A DNA stretch of 64,000 nt from NCBI GenBank assembly GCA_041394725.1, contig JAWKHR010000019.1:1-64000 (forward strand), read 5' to 3'. The notes under the pieces were generated by a model that was given only the letters and a program-made list of their open reading frames with translations, searched no databases and was not told where the DNA came from. The position numbers and the translations under genes were made by a program. This document shows positions 26,447 to 34,779 of this stretch, piece after piece. The DNA comes from JAWKHR01 sp041394725 (GTDB taxonomy: Bacteria; Acidobacteriota; Vicinamibacteria; Vicinamibacterales; SCN-69-37). Positions within the stretch are counted from its first letter, which is position 1. Every line of letters begins with the position of its first letter.

Positions 26447-28132
26447 TCAGCGCTCCGGCTGGAAGTTCACCGTCACGGTCATGATGACGGGCACCGGCTC
26501 GCAGTTGAGCAGCGTCGGCGTGAACGCCCACAGGGCGACGGCGTCGGCGGCGGCCTGCGAGAGGTCAGCGTTCGGATCGCGCAGCACCCTGACGTCCGAG
26601 ACCAGCCCGTCCGCCCCGATGCGGCCTTCCAGGATGACGGTGCCGCCGACGTCGCCGCGCAGGTGATCGGGGTAGATCGGCTTCACGTCCCGGATCTTGC
26701 GCGGCTCCTTGACCTGCCCGCCCGTCGCGCCGGCGTCGCACGGCGGCGGCGCCACCGGGGTCGGCGGCGGCACGTCCGCCAGGGACCGGCCGAGGGGCGT
26801 CACGCCCGGGATGGTGGTCACGGTCAGTTCCTCCGAGAGCGATCCGATCTCGAGCGTGATGTCGCGCGTGGTGGCCGACTGCCCGCCGAGCGTGAACGAC
26901 TCCATCCGGCGCTTGAACGCGGGCCGATCGGCCATGATCGTGTAGTCCCCCGGCGACAGGCGATCGAACGCATAGTGTCCGGCGGCGTCGGTGCTGGTCC
27001 GGTGCCTGGTGGCGTCGGTGGGGCCGATCAGCGTGACGGTCACGCCGGGCACCAGGCGCCCGGTCTCGTCCGAGACGCTTCCCGACAGCGTCAGCGGCGT
27101 CGTCTGGACCGCCGCGATCGGCGCGACCAGCGCGAACGCCATGACGGCGACCAGCGCGCGATGGCGCGGCGACGTCGCGTGGTGGTCGCGGCGCGCGTCG
27201 ATCATCGCCGTCACGCGGTGCTCGAGGCTCGACGTCCGGGCCATCGCCGGCGCGGGCCATCCGGCCATCGACGTGCGCCCGAAGTCCTCGGCGACCTCCA
27301 GCAGGTGCCCGGCGTACTCGCAGCCGCCCACGCCCGATCGGAGCACGGCGTCGTCGCACGCCAGCTCGCTCTCGCGCGAGAGGGCGCGGCCGGCGAACCA
27401 GACGAGCGGGTTGAACCACCACGTCACGCGCAGGATCTCGGCGGCGAGACGGACGACCCCGTCGGCGCTGGCGACGTGCGCCAGCTCGTGCGTGAGGACG
27501 ATGCGCAGCCGATCCGCCGACCAGCCGACCGCCTGGCGAGGCAGCAGCACCACCGGATGCCGGACGCCCCAGGCGATCAGCACGGCGGGCCGGTCCACCA
27601 GCCGTACGCGCACGGCGCGCCGCAGGCCGAGCGACCGGGCCGCCTCGGCCGCGAGGCGACGCAGGCGGTCGTCGTCGACGTCGCGGGCGGTCGCGGCGAG
27701 TCGCGACACGCGCCACAGGCCCACGCCGAGGCGCAGCGCGAACAGCGCCACGCCGGCCAGCCACAGGGCCATCACGGCCCGGAGCATCGCCGGCAGCCGG
27801 GTACCGGCCGCGAGCCCGGCGTCCGCGAGCGCGCCATCGGCCAGGCGCCAGCGCATCGACGTCGAGGGGGCCGCCGCGCCGCTCGCATCCGCGGCGTGGG
27901 TCGCGCCGGCCGCGGCCGGGACGGGCCCGTGGAGGAACGCACGGCCCGGCGCCCACGAGGGCAGGGCGACGGCGGCCAGCGGCGCGGCCAGGGCGCCGGC
28001 AATCGCCAGGGACAGGACCCAGTGCCGCAGCGAGGCGGACCGGGATCGCAGCAGCGCGGTCACGGCCAGGCCGGCGGCCAGGATCGCCGAGACCTTGAGT
28101 GTCGCGTCGAACAGGAAGTCGAGCGGGGTCAC
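26447..28132 (-). CDS. BlaR1/MecR1-like M56 membrane peptidase fused to a regulatory domain and a TonB C-terminal domain
   Basis: 561 residues. Several N-terminal transmembrane helices surround the M56 zinc site HELAH (VLTHELAHVASADG), followed by NPLVWFAGRALSRESELACDDAVL, the usual M56 pattern. After a helix (about residue 330) comes a carboxypeptidase-regulatory/CNA-B-like domain (SGSVSDETGRLVPGVTVTL). A Pro-rich linker then leads to a TonB C-terminal domain (KPIYPDHLRGDVGGTVILEG ... ALWAFTPTLLNCEPVPVIMTV). M56 peptidases signal through cleavage of the partner BlaI repressor. No beta-lactam sensor domain is present. Its start overlaps the blaI stop by 4 nt (ATGA). Confidence 0.87.
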   Translation of the reverse strand: MTPLDFLFDATLKVSAILAAGLAVTALLRSRSASLRHWVLSLAIAGALAAPLAAVALPSWAPGRAFLHGPVPAAAGATHAADASGAAAPSTSMRWRLADGALADAGLAAGTRLPAMLRAVMALWLAGVALFALRLGVGLWRVSRLAATARDVDDDRLRRLAAEAARSLGLRRAVRVRLVDRPAVLIAWGVRHPVVLLPRQAVGWSADRLRIVLTHELAHVASADGVVRLAAEILRVTWWFNPLVWFAGRALSRESELACDDAVLRSGVGGCEYAGHLLEVAEDFGRTSMAGWPAPAMARTSSLEHRVTAMIDARRDHHATSPRHRALVAVMAFALVAPIAAVQTTPLTLSGSVSDETGRLVPGVTVTLIGPTDATRHRTSTDAAGHYAFDRLSPGDYTIMADRPAFKRRMESFTLGGQSATTRDITLEIGSLSEELTVTTIPGVTPLGRSLADVPPPTPVAPPPCDAGATGGQVKEPRKIRDVKPIYPDHLRGDVGGTVILEGRIGADGLVSDVRVLRDPNADLSQAAADAVALWAFTPTLLNCEPVPVIMTVTVNFQPER

Positions 28133-28521
28133 TTCGCACCGTCCTTTCGCGCCCGGGCCACGAGCGCGGCAATCCGCCGGAGTTCGGCTTCGGTGAGTCT
28201 GCGGCCGTCGGCGCCGAGCAACGCGCCGACGACCTGCTCGGTCGATCCGTCGAAGAACGTGTCCACGAGGTGCCGCAGCGCGGCGCGCCTCGCGGTCTGC
28301 CGCGGCAGCGCCGGCAGGTAGACGTATCGGAGGCCTTCCGCCTCGTGTCGGACGTGGCCCTTCTGCTCGAGAATGCGCAACTGGGTCCGCACCGTCGAGT
28401 CGGACGGGTCCCCCGGCAGCTCCGCGCGAATCTCCGCGGCCGTGGCGCGTGCGCGCCGGTACAGGACGTCCATGATCTGCCGCTCGCGGCGGCTCAGCGT
28501 GGCGTGTGGGGTCGAGGACAT
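28129..28521 (-). CDS. BlaI/MecI family transcriptional repressor
   Basis: 130 residues with the winged helix of BlaI/MecI: LSRRERQIMDVLYRRARATAAEI and the recognition region DSTVRTQLRILEQKGHVRHEAEGLRYVY, then a dimerisation tail with VVGALLG. Such repressors bind dyads and are removed by proteolysis when the M56 partner is activated. It is first in a two-gene operon with the M56 peptidase (ATGA overlap). AGGA lies 10 nt before the ATG. Dyads in the upstream AT-rich patch suggest autoregulation. Confidence 0.92.
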   Translation of the reverse strand: MSSTPHATLSRRERQIMDVLYRRARATAAEIRAELPGDPSDSTVRTQLRILEQKGHVRHEAEGLRYVYLPALPRQTARRAALRHLVDTFFDGSTEQVVGALLGADGRRLTEAELRRIAALVARARKDGAK

Positions 28522-28533
28522 ATGTGAAATTCC

Positions 28534-28556
28534 TAACGGGTCGTTAAAAAATTAAC
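28534..28556. promoter_or_regulatory. Candidate BlaI operator dyads
   Basis: Two overlapping inverted repeats lie just upstream of blaI: TAACG-GGT-CGTTA (28534-28546) and GTTAA-AAAA-TTAAC (28543-28556). They sit in a markedly AT-rich patch, in the position expected for an autorepressor site. The sequence is not the classical TACA/TGTA box. Confidence 0.5.
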
Positions 28557-28644
28557 AGTACCGGCCGGAGACGTCAAGCGGGATTCGAGCCGGGCCTCGC
28601 GGGTCTTCCCGGGGCTCACCGGGCGCCGCCGGGCGCCCCCGGGA

Positions 28645-31281
28645 TCAGTCGCGCAGCACGCCGGCCGGATCCACCGCGCTCGTCCGGCGCGCCGGAATCC
28701 AGCACGCGAGCGTCGCGACGGCCAGCAGGCCGATCGCCGCCGTCGCGTAGGTGGCCGGATCCCCCGTCGAGGTCTCGAAGAGGCGTGCCTCGAGCAGCCC
28801 GCTGAGCCAGCGGGCACCCACGAGACCCACCGCGGCGCCCAGGCCGACCACGAGCAGGCCCTGCCGCACGACGCGGCGACGCACCTGCGAAGGCCGCGCG
28901 CCGAGCGCGAGGCGGATCCCGATCTCGCGGCGGCCCTGGGCGACGACGAACGCCATCACGCCGTAGATGCCCGTCGCCGCGAGCGCGAGCGCCAGCGCGG
29001 CGAAGAGCGACAGCAGCGTCACGTAGAATCGCCGTTCCGCCAGGCGATTCCCGAGCAGCCCTTCCATCGTCGTCAGGCCTTCGACCGGCAGCGCGGGATC
29101 GAGACCGGTGACGGCCGCCCGCAGGCCGGGCGCCACCGCGTCGGGATCGCCCGTGGTGCGCAACGCGAGGAGCAGCGTGCTCGTGTCCGGGACCTGGGCC
29201 AGCGGCTGGTAGATCTCGGCCCGCGGCGCCTCGTCGAGACCGAGATGCCGCGTGGCCCCGACGACGCCGACGATGGTGATCGGCGGTTCGTCCTTCGACG
29301 TGCGAATCCGCTGGCCGACCGGTGCGAGGCCGGCCATGTGAAGGCGCACAAAGACGTCGCTCACGACGGCGACCGGTTCGGAGGAGGCGACGTCGGCGGC
29401 CGTGAACGTCCGGCCGGCCAGCACCGGAATACCCAGCGTCTCGAAATAGCCCGGCGTGACGGTGCGGCTGCCGGCGCCCTCGTTCGGCACGTCTTCCCGG
29501 CCGACCACCGTGAAGCCGGTCTGCCACTCCCAGAGCGAGAACGGAAGGGCGTTGGAGCCGGCGGCGTCCGTCACGCCCGGCAGCGCGCGCAGCCGCGCGG
29601 TGAGGTCCCGCCAGAAGCCAAGGCGCGACTCGGGCGTCTCGTACCGCGCCCGCGGCAGCGTGACCTGCGCGGTCAGCAGGTGATCCGGACGGAAGCCCGG
29701 CGCCTGGCCCAGCAGCGTCTCGAAGCTGCGGATGAGCAGCCCGGCGCCGGCCAGGAGCACGATGGCCAGCGCGACCTCGCCCGCGACGAGGGACGCGCGC
29801 AGGCGCTGGCGGCGGGCCCACGAGAGGCCGCCCGCCAGCTCGCGCGTGCCCGAGCCGAGGCCGCGCGCGACGGCGGCCGACGAGGCGACGAGCGCCGGGG
29901 CCAGGCCGAACAGGAGGCCGGTGAGGCCGGCGGCCGCGGCGGTGACCGCGAGCACCGGCCAGCGCACGCCAATCGTCTCCGGGGTCGGCAGCGTGTACGG
30001 CGGCGCCATCGCCACGAGCACGCCCACGCCCCAGATCGCGATGACCGTGCCGAACGCCGCGCCGGCCAGCGCCAGCAGCACGCTCTCGGTCAACGACTGC
30101 CGGGCCAGCCGCCACCGCGATCCGCCGAGCGCCGCCCGCACGCCGAATTCCTGCCGGCGCGCGGAGGCCTGCGCCAGCCGCAGGTTGGCGACGTTCGCGC
30201 AGGCGATGAGCAGGACGAAGAGTGCCACGCCCTGCAGCAGGCGCAGGCCCTCGGCCGCGCGCGACCCGAGGTCCGTGCGCAGGTCCACGACGTGGAAGCC
30301 GCGATCGGTGCGGCGGGCCGGATACGCCGCTTCGAGGTCCGCGCCGAGACGGGTGAGCTCCGCGCGCGCGTCCGCGACCGACCGGCCCGGCGCGATCCGC
30401 GCGAGGCCGCCGAGGAACCACGAGCCCATGTCGGCGCGCTGCGCCGGCGTCAGCGCGAACGGCTTCCACAGGCGGACGTCCTGCGGGAACGCGAACGCCG
30501 GCGGCATGATCCCGACCACCCGCCACGCCTCGTCATCGAGCGTGACGGTCGATCCCACGACGTCCGGTCGTCGTCCGAAGCGCGTCGTCCACAGCGCATG
30601 CGAGAGCACGACGACGTGGGCGTCCTCGCGCGCCTCGTCGGCGGTGAACACGCGGCCGGCCTCCGGCCGTGTCCGCATCACGTCGAAGAAGGACGGCGTG
30701 ACCATCGCGCAGCGCAGCCGTTCGGGGTCTCCCGCGCCGGTCAGCGTGGACCGGCACGAGACGTCCAGCGCGAGCGTTTCGATCGACGTCGCTCGCTCCT
30801 GGAGGTACGTCACGTCGAACGGGTTGAGCACGCCGTGGTCGAAGTCGTACTTCCGGTGCGTCGCGTAGACGCGCACGATGCCGTCGGCGTCCGGATAGGG
30901 CAGGCCGCGCAGCAGCACGGCATGCACCACGGTGAACACCGCCGTGTTCGCCCCGATCCCGAGCGCCAGGGTGACGAGGGCGATCGCGGTGAGCCCGGGC
31001 CGGCGCCGGAACGATCGCAGCGCATGACGGACGTCCTGCGCGAGTGACGACAGCATGGATCTCCTCCCTGGTGGGTGCGTGACCGGCGCGTTGCCGCGCC
31101 TCACCGCGACGCCGTGCGCGAGCACGTCGGCCACGGTCCGCGCCCAGAAGGCCAGCGCGGCCGTCCGGCCGCGGCGTCGGGCGGCGCGCAGGCGGTCGGT
31201 GAACACCTCGACCATGTCGTCGCCGAACCGCGCGCGGAACGCCGACGGGAACGCCCGCAGGAGCAGGCGGTAGACGCGCAC
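28645..31281 (-). CDS. ADOP-family permease with N-terminal prefix domain (second of PadR cluster 1)
   Basis: 878 residues. The GTG at 31281 lies 2 nt after the preceding permease's stop, so the pair is coupled. Residues ~1-75 form a cytoplasmic prefix (RLLLRAFPSAFRARFGDDM). The permease follows: MLSSLAQDVRHALRSFRRRP, first core domain (ALGIGANTAVFTVVHAVLLR), FtsX domain (LFVLLIACANVANLRLAQAS), second core domain, and a final FtsX domain with REIGIRLALGARPSQV and VDPAGVLRD. There is no ATPase. Because the frame stays open into the upstream gene, it can be mistaken for one fused protein of over 1,700 residues. Function unknown. Confidence 0.85.
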   Translation of the reverse strand: MRVYRLLLRAFPSAFRARFGDDMVEVFTDRLRAARRRGRTAALAFWARTVADVLAHGVAVRRGNAPVTHPPGRRSMLSSLAQDVRHALRSFRRRPGLTAIALVTLALGIGANTAVFTVVHAVLLRGLPYPDADGIVRVYATHRKYDFDHGVLNPFDVTYLQERATSIETLALDVSCRSTLTGAGDPERLRCAMVTPSFFDVMRTRPEAGRVFTADEAREDAHVVVLSHALWTTRFGRRPDVVGSTVTLDDEAWRVVGIMPPAFAFPQDVRLWKPFALTPAQRADMGSWFLGGLARIAPGRSVADARAELTRLGADLEAAYPARRTDRGFHVVDLRTDLGSRAAEGLRLLQGVALFVLLIACANVANLRLAQASARRQEFGVRAALGGSRWRLARQSLTESVLLALAGAAFGTVIAIWGVGVLVAMAPPYTLPTPETIGVRWPVLAVTAAAAGLTGLLFGLAPALVASSAAVARGLGSGTRELAGGLSWARRQRLRASLVAGEVALAIVLLAGAGLLIRSFETLLGQAPGFRPDHLLTAQVTLPRARYETPESRLGFWRDLTARLRALPGVTDAAGSNALPFSLWEWQTGFTVVGREDVPNEGAGSRTVTPGYFETLGIPVLAGRTFTAADVASSEPVAVVSDVFVRLHMAGLAPVGQRIRTSKDEPPITIVGVVGATRHLGLDEAPRAEIYQPLAQVPDTSTLLLALRTTGDPDAVAPGLRAAVTGLDPALPVEGLTTMEGLLGNRLAERRFYVTLLSLFAALALALAATGIYGVMAFVVAQGRREIGIRLALGARPSQVRRRVVRQGLLVVGLGAAVGLVGARWLSGLLEARLFETSTGDPATYATAAIGLLAVATLACWIPARRTSAVDPAGVLRD

Positions 31282-31283
31282 TT

Positions 31284-33965
31284 TCAGGCGCTCCGCAGGC
31301 TGTGCGCCGGATCCACGCGCATCGCGCGCCGCGCCGGGATCCAGCTCGCGGCAATCGACAGGACCACGAGGCCCGCGGCGGCCCAGGCGAACGCGCCCGG
31401 ATCGAGCGGCGAGACGCCCACGAGCGTCGCGCGCATCGCCCGGGCGAGGACGGCCGCGCCGACCGCGCCGATCGCGCAGCCCGTCAGGGTCGGCAGGAGC
31501 GACTGCCAGAGGACCAGCCGGCCCACGCCGCCCGGCGTCGCGCCGAGCGCCAGCCGGATCCCGATCTCGCGCGACCGCGCCGCGACCAGCCACGAGAGCA
31601 CGGCGAACGTCCCGCCCGCCGCGAGCGCCACCCCGATGGTGCCGAAGAGCAGCGCCGCCAGCGCTCCGAACGACCAGCGCTCCCAGCCGGCCGAGACCAC
31701 GTCGGTCAGCAGCCGGTCGTCCACGAGCGGCACCGACCCGTCCAGGTCGCGCACGATCGATCGCGCCACGTCCATCTGCGGCGCCGGATCCCCGGACGTC
31801 CGGACGACCACCGTCATCGTCGACCACGTGTCGGTTCGGTACGGCAGGAACACCTCGGGTTCGGCCGGCTGGGTCAGGCGGGCGTGACGCACGCCGCGGA
31901 CGACGCCGGAAACCTCGAAGGCCGACGCGCTGCCGTTGCCGACCTTCAGGCGGCGGCCGAGTGGGTTCGCGTCGCCCCACAGGGCGCGCGCCAGCTCCTC
32001 GTTGATGACGGCGCGATCGCGGTCGCCCGGCGCGAACACGGCGCCGCGCACCACCGTCATGCCCATCGCCGCGAAGTACCCCGCCGAGGCCATCCGGAAT
32101 CCGGCATTCACCTGGCGCGCGTCGCCATCCGGTCCGGGCTCCGCGGTGACGGGGCTGGCGGTGTTGTTCAGCCCGCCCATCGGCAGGCTGGACACGATGC
32201 CCGCGGCGGTGTGGCCGGGCACCGCCGCCAGGCGATCCTGCAGGTCCTCGAAGAACGCGACGCGTGCCGCCGCGTCGGCGTAGCGGTCGCCCGACAGCGT
32301 CAGGCGGAAGCTGAGCGCGTGCGTCGGATCGAAGCCCGGGTCGATGTGCTGCAGGTGGACCAGCGTCTGCACGAGCAGCAGCGCGCCCACGACCAGCGGC
32401 GTGGCGAGCGCGACTTCCGCGAGCACCAGCATGGACCGGGCGCGCGTGGCCGCCGGGCCGTCGGTCTGCCGGCTGAACGCGCCCGGCACCGCGGCGCCCC
32501 GGCGGCGCGCGACCCGCAGGCCCGGCCAGGCGCCGCAGAGCAGGCCGGCGATCATCGACAGGCCGAACGCGTAGCCCAGCACCCGGGCGTTCACGGCCGC
32601 CGACTCCAGGCCCGGCAGGGCCACGGGCGCGCGCGCGACGACCACCGGGACCAGCAGCCACGCCACGAAGACGCTCAGGAGGCCGCCCGCCACGCCGACC
32701 ATCGCGCCCTCGAACAGGACCTGCCGCCCGAGTGCCCACCGGCTCGCGCCGAGCGCGGCCCGCACGGCCAGTTCCATCCGGCGCCGGCTCGTCCGCGCGA
32801 CGTGCAGGTTCACGACGTTCGCGCAGGCGAGGAGCAGGATGAGCAGCGCGGCGGTGAGGAAGAGCCAGAAGATCGGCCGCGTGTCGCCGACGAGCTGCTC
32901 CTTGAGCGGCAGGACGACGAGCGGCGCGCCCGCGTTCGTCTCGGGATGCTCCTCGGCGAGCCGCGCGCCGATCGTCTCCATCTCGGCGCGCGCGGCGGCC
33001 AGCGTCACGCCGTCCGCCAGGCGCGCGATCACGCGGAAGCGTCGCGCCCCGCGGTCCGTGGCCATCGTGCCGGTGATCCGCACCGGACTCCAGTAGTCGG
33101 CGGTGCGGTACCAGTACGGCTCCGGGTGCATCAGGTCGGCCGGCATCACGCCGATGACGCGCCGGGGCTGGCCGGCGAGGGTGATCAGGCGGCCGACCAC
33201 GCCCGGGTCGGCGTGGAACCGGCGGGTCCACAGCCCGTGCGACAGCAGGATCGGCCGGTTGGCCGTGTCGGTCGCGTCGGCCTCCGTGAACACCCGGCCG
33301 AGCAGCGGGCGGGCCTCGAGGACGTCGAAGAACCCGGGCGTGACGATCGATCCATGGAGCTCGACCGGGTCGCCCTCGCCGGTGAGGGTGCCGAGCGAGA
33401 TGTTGTAGGCCGCGATGGCCTGGAAGCTGCGACTGCGCTCGCGCCAGTCCAGGTAGTCGGGAATCGAGTTCACCGCGCCGGAGCCGTCGGGATAGCGGCC
33501 CGTCCAGATGAGGACGATGCGGTCCGCGCGCTCGAAGGGCAGCGGCCGGATGACGGTCGCGTCGACGATCGCGAAGAGGGTCGTGTTCGCGCCGAGGCCC
33601 ACGGCCAGCATGGCCGCGGCCGTGAACAGGAACGCGGGGCGGCGCACGAGTGCGCGCCAGGCGCCGCGAACGTCGGTGGCAAGTGATCGCATGAGAGTGC
33701 CTCGTCGGGTGGGAATACGGTCGGAACGCACCGGCGCGCCACGATGACGCGCGGCCGCGCGACGCTCGGCCAGGCCGCTCGCGACGGTGTCGATGCCGAC
33801 CCGCAGCCATCCCGCCAGCGCCGCGGGGCGTCCCGTGCGGCGGGCCGGGGCGAGTCGATCGACGATCGCGTCCGCGAGGTCGTCCCCGAACCGCGCGCGA
33901 AACTCGCGCGGGAAGGCAAGAAGCAGCAGGCGGGCGAACCGGCGGGCGGCCCGTGAGGTCGTCAC
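31284..33965 (-). CDS. ADOP-family permease with N-terminal prefix domain (first of PadR cluster 1)
   Basis: 893 residues from a GTG at 33965 that overlaps the PadR stop as GTGA. The prefix (about 1-80) contains LLLLAFPREFRARFGDDLAD. It is followed by MRSLATDVRGAWRALVRRP, the first core domain, LLILLLACANVVNLHVART, and two FtsX domains, ending ARRAMRVDPAHSLRSA. Length and architecture match the ADOP family. It sits between padR and a second ADOP gene in a three-gene operon. Likely induced when PadR releases DNA, as in other PadR-efflux pairs, but the effector is unknown. Confidence 0.87.
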   Translation of the reverse strand: MTTSRAARRFARLLLLAFPREFRARFGDDLADAIVDRLAPARRTGRPAALAGWLRVGIDTVASGLAERRAAARHRGAPVRSDRIPTRRGTLMRSLATDVRGAWRALVRRPAFLFTAAAMLAVGLGANTTLFAIVDATVIRPLPFERADRIVLIWTGRYPDGSGAVNSIPDYLDWRERSRSFQAIAAYNISLGTLTGEGDPVELHGSIVTPGFFDVLEARPLLGRVFTEADATDTANRPILLSHGLWTRRFHADPGVVGRLITLAGQPRRVIGVMPADLMHPEPYWYRTADYWSPVRITGTMATDRGARRFRVIARLADGVTLAAARAEMETIGARLAEEHPETNAGAPLVVLPLKEQLVGDTRPIFWLFLTAALLILLLACANVVNLHVARTSRRRMELAVRAALGASRWALGRQVLFEGAMVGVAGGLLSVFVAWLLVPVVVARAPVALPGLESAAVNARVLGYAFGLSMIAGLLCGAWPGLRVARRRGAAVPGAFSRQTDGPAATRARSMLVLAEVALATPLVVGALLLVQTLVHLQHIDPGFDPTHALSFRLTLSGDRYADAAARVAFFEDLQDRLAAVPGHTAAGIVSSLPMGGLNNTASPVTAEPGPDGDARQVNAGFRMASAGYFAAMGMTVVRGAVFAPGDRDRAVINEELARALWGDANPLGRRLKVGNGSASAFEVSGVVRGVRHARLTQPAEPEVFLPYRTDTWSTMTVVVRTSGDPAPQMDVARSIVRDLDGSVPLVDDRLLTDVVSAGWERWSFGALAALLFGTIGVALAAGGTFAVLSWLVAARSREIGIRLALGATPGGVGRLVLWQSLLPTLTGCAIGAVGAAVLARAMRATLVGVSPLDPGAFAWAAAGLVVLSIAASWIPARRAMRVDPAHSLRSA

Positions 33966-34318
33966 GTTCGCACCCACCGCTTCGACTTCGCCTCGGCCAC
34001 GAGCGCCTCGAGCCGCGCGGTCTCGGCGGCGGCGACGCGCCGGCCGAGCGCCGTGATCCGGTAGTAGCGCCGGCGCTGGTCGTCGAGGTCCGGCGCGGGC
34101 CGCCGCGCGGACTCCTCGATCAGGCCGGCGTCGAGCATCGCCTTGAGCGATCGGTACAGGTTGCCCGGCTCGATCCGCATCCGCGCCGCCGTCCGGCCCG
34201 CGATGTCCTGCGTGATGCCGTAGCCGTGCCGCTCACCGTCGGCGAGCGAGAGCAGGATCTGGAAGTCCACCGGCTTGAGGGGCAGGTAACGGTCGAGGTC
34301 GATCGATCGGGGCGGCAT
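33962..34318 (-). CDS. PadR family transcriptional regulator (cluster 1)
   Basis: 118 residues from MPPRSIDLDRYLPLKPVDFQ. The PadR winged helix is clear: ILLSLADGERHGYGITQDI, then MRIEPGNLYRSLKAMLDAGLIEES and RRRYYRITALGRRVAAAE. Longer upstream starts exist (34408), but GGAG 9 nt before 34318 and the family length favour this one. It is the first gene of the PadR-ADOP-ADOP operon and overlaps the first permease by 4 nt. A dyad at 34367-34389 is a likely binding site. Confidence 0.9.
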   Translation of the reverse strand: MPPRSIDLDRYLPLKPVDFQILLSLADGERHGYGITQDIAGRTAARMRIEPGNLYRSLKAMLDAGLIEESARRPAPDLDDQRRRYYRITALGRRVAAAETARLEALVAEAKSKRWVRT

Positions 34319-34366
34319 GGTGACTCCGGGAGGTTGGACGAGCAGCCGGGCAATGTGGTTGGTCTG

Positions 34367-34389
34367 ATTGTAATCGAATAAATCACAAT
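34367..34389. promoter_or_regulatory. Candidate PadR operator/promoter
   Basis: An AT-rich dyad ATTGTAAT-N7-ATCACAAT (7 of 8 positions symmetrical) lies about 50 nt upstream of padR. It includes TACAAT, a good -10 for the minus strand. It stands out against the surrounding G+C-rich DNA. Confidence 0.5.
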
Positions 34390-34390
34390 G

Positions 34391-34712
34391 TGGAGGCCGT
34401 GGGGCCATTGGGGGGCATGGGAGATGTGGGCAGAACCCCGGCGCATGGGGGACGTAGGGACAGCCCGAGGGCGTGGGGCCGTGGGGCGACGGGAGGGCGT
34501 GGGGAGATCTTGTGGTCGTTCAGGTCTGCTCTTTGCTGTTTCTCGGCAGTCTTCGATGCGTTCGACCCAGAACCAACCTGCCTTCCCCACGGCTCCCGTC
34601 GCCCCACGTCCCCATGGCCTTCGGGCCCTCCCCACGGCCCCCACACCTTCGGGCCCTCCCCGCGGCCTCCAGGCACCCGGGGTGATTCCCCCCACGGCCC
34701 CCAGGATTCGTC
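34391..34712. repeat. G-rich inverted repeat C (two-armed)
   Basis: Occupies most of the 460-bp gap between padR and the PQQ-propeller gene. The left G-rich arm (34391-34512) has a core near 34473-34505, GTGGGGCCGTGGGGCGACGG. The right C-rich arm (34580-34712) has the inverted core near 34582-34614, CCCGTCGCCCCACGTCCCC. The centre (34513-34580) is ordinary sequence unrelated to the centre of repeat A. No gene is seen. Confidence 0.8.
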
Positions 34713-34766
34713 ACGCGCTCGTCGAGACCCGTCCCTCTTTGCGCCGCGGCGCCGTCGTCGGCTGGC

Positions 34767-34772
34767 TATACT
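34767..34772 (+). promoter_or_regulatory. Putative -10 element of a leaderless promoter (PQQ-propeller gene)
   Basis: TATACT ends 7 nt before the ATG at 34780, with no ribosome-binding site between. Confidence 0.55.
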
Positions 34773-34779
34773 GCCGGCC

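Noticed and set aside
28645..33810. An apparent 1,700-residue double permease
   Set aside because: The second permease has its own GTG 2 nt after the first gene's stop; the upstream part is an out-of-frame reading of the first permease.
28645..34318. A complete MacAB-type exporter
   Set aside because: There is no ATP-binding domain and no periplasmic adaptor (MacA) gene, only permeases and PadR.
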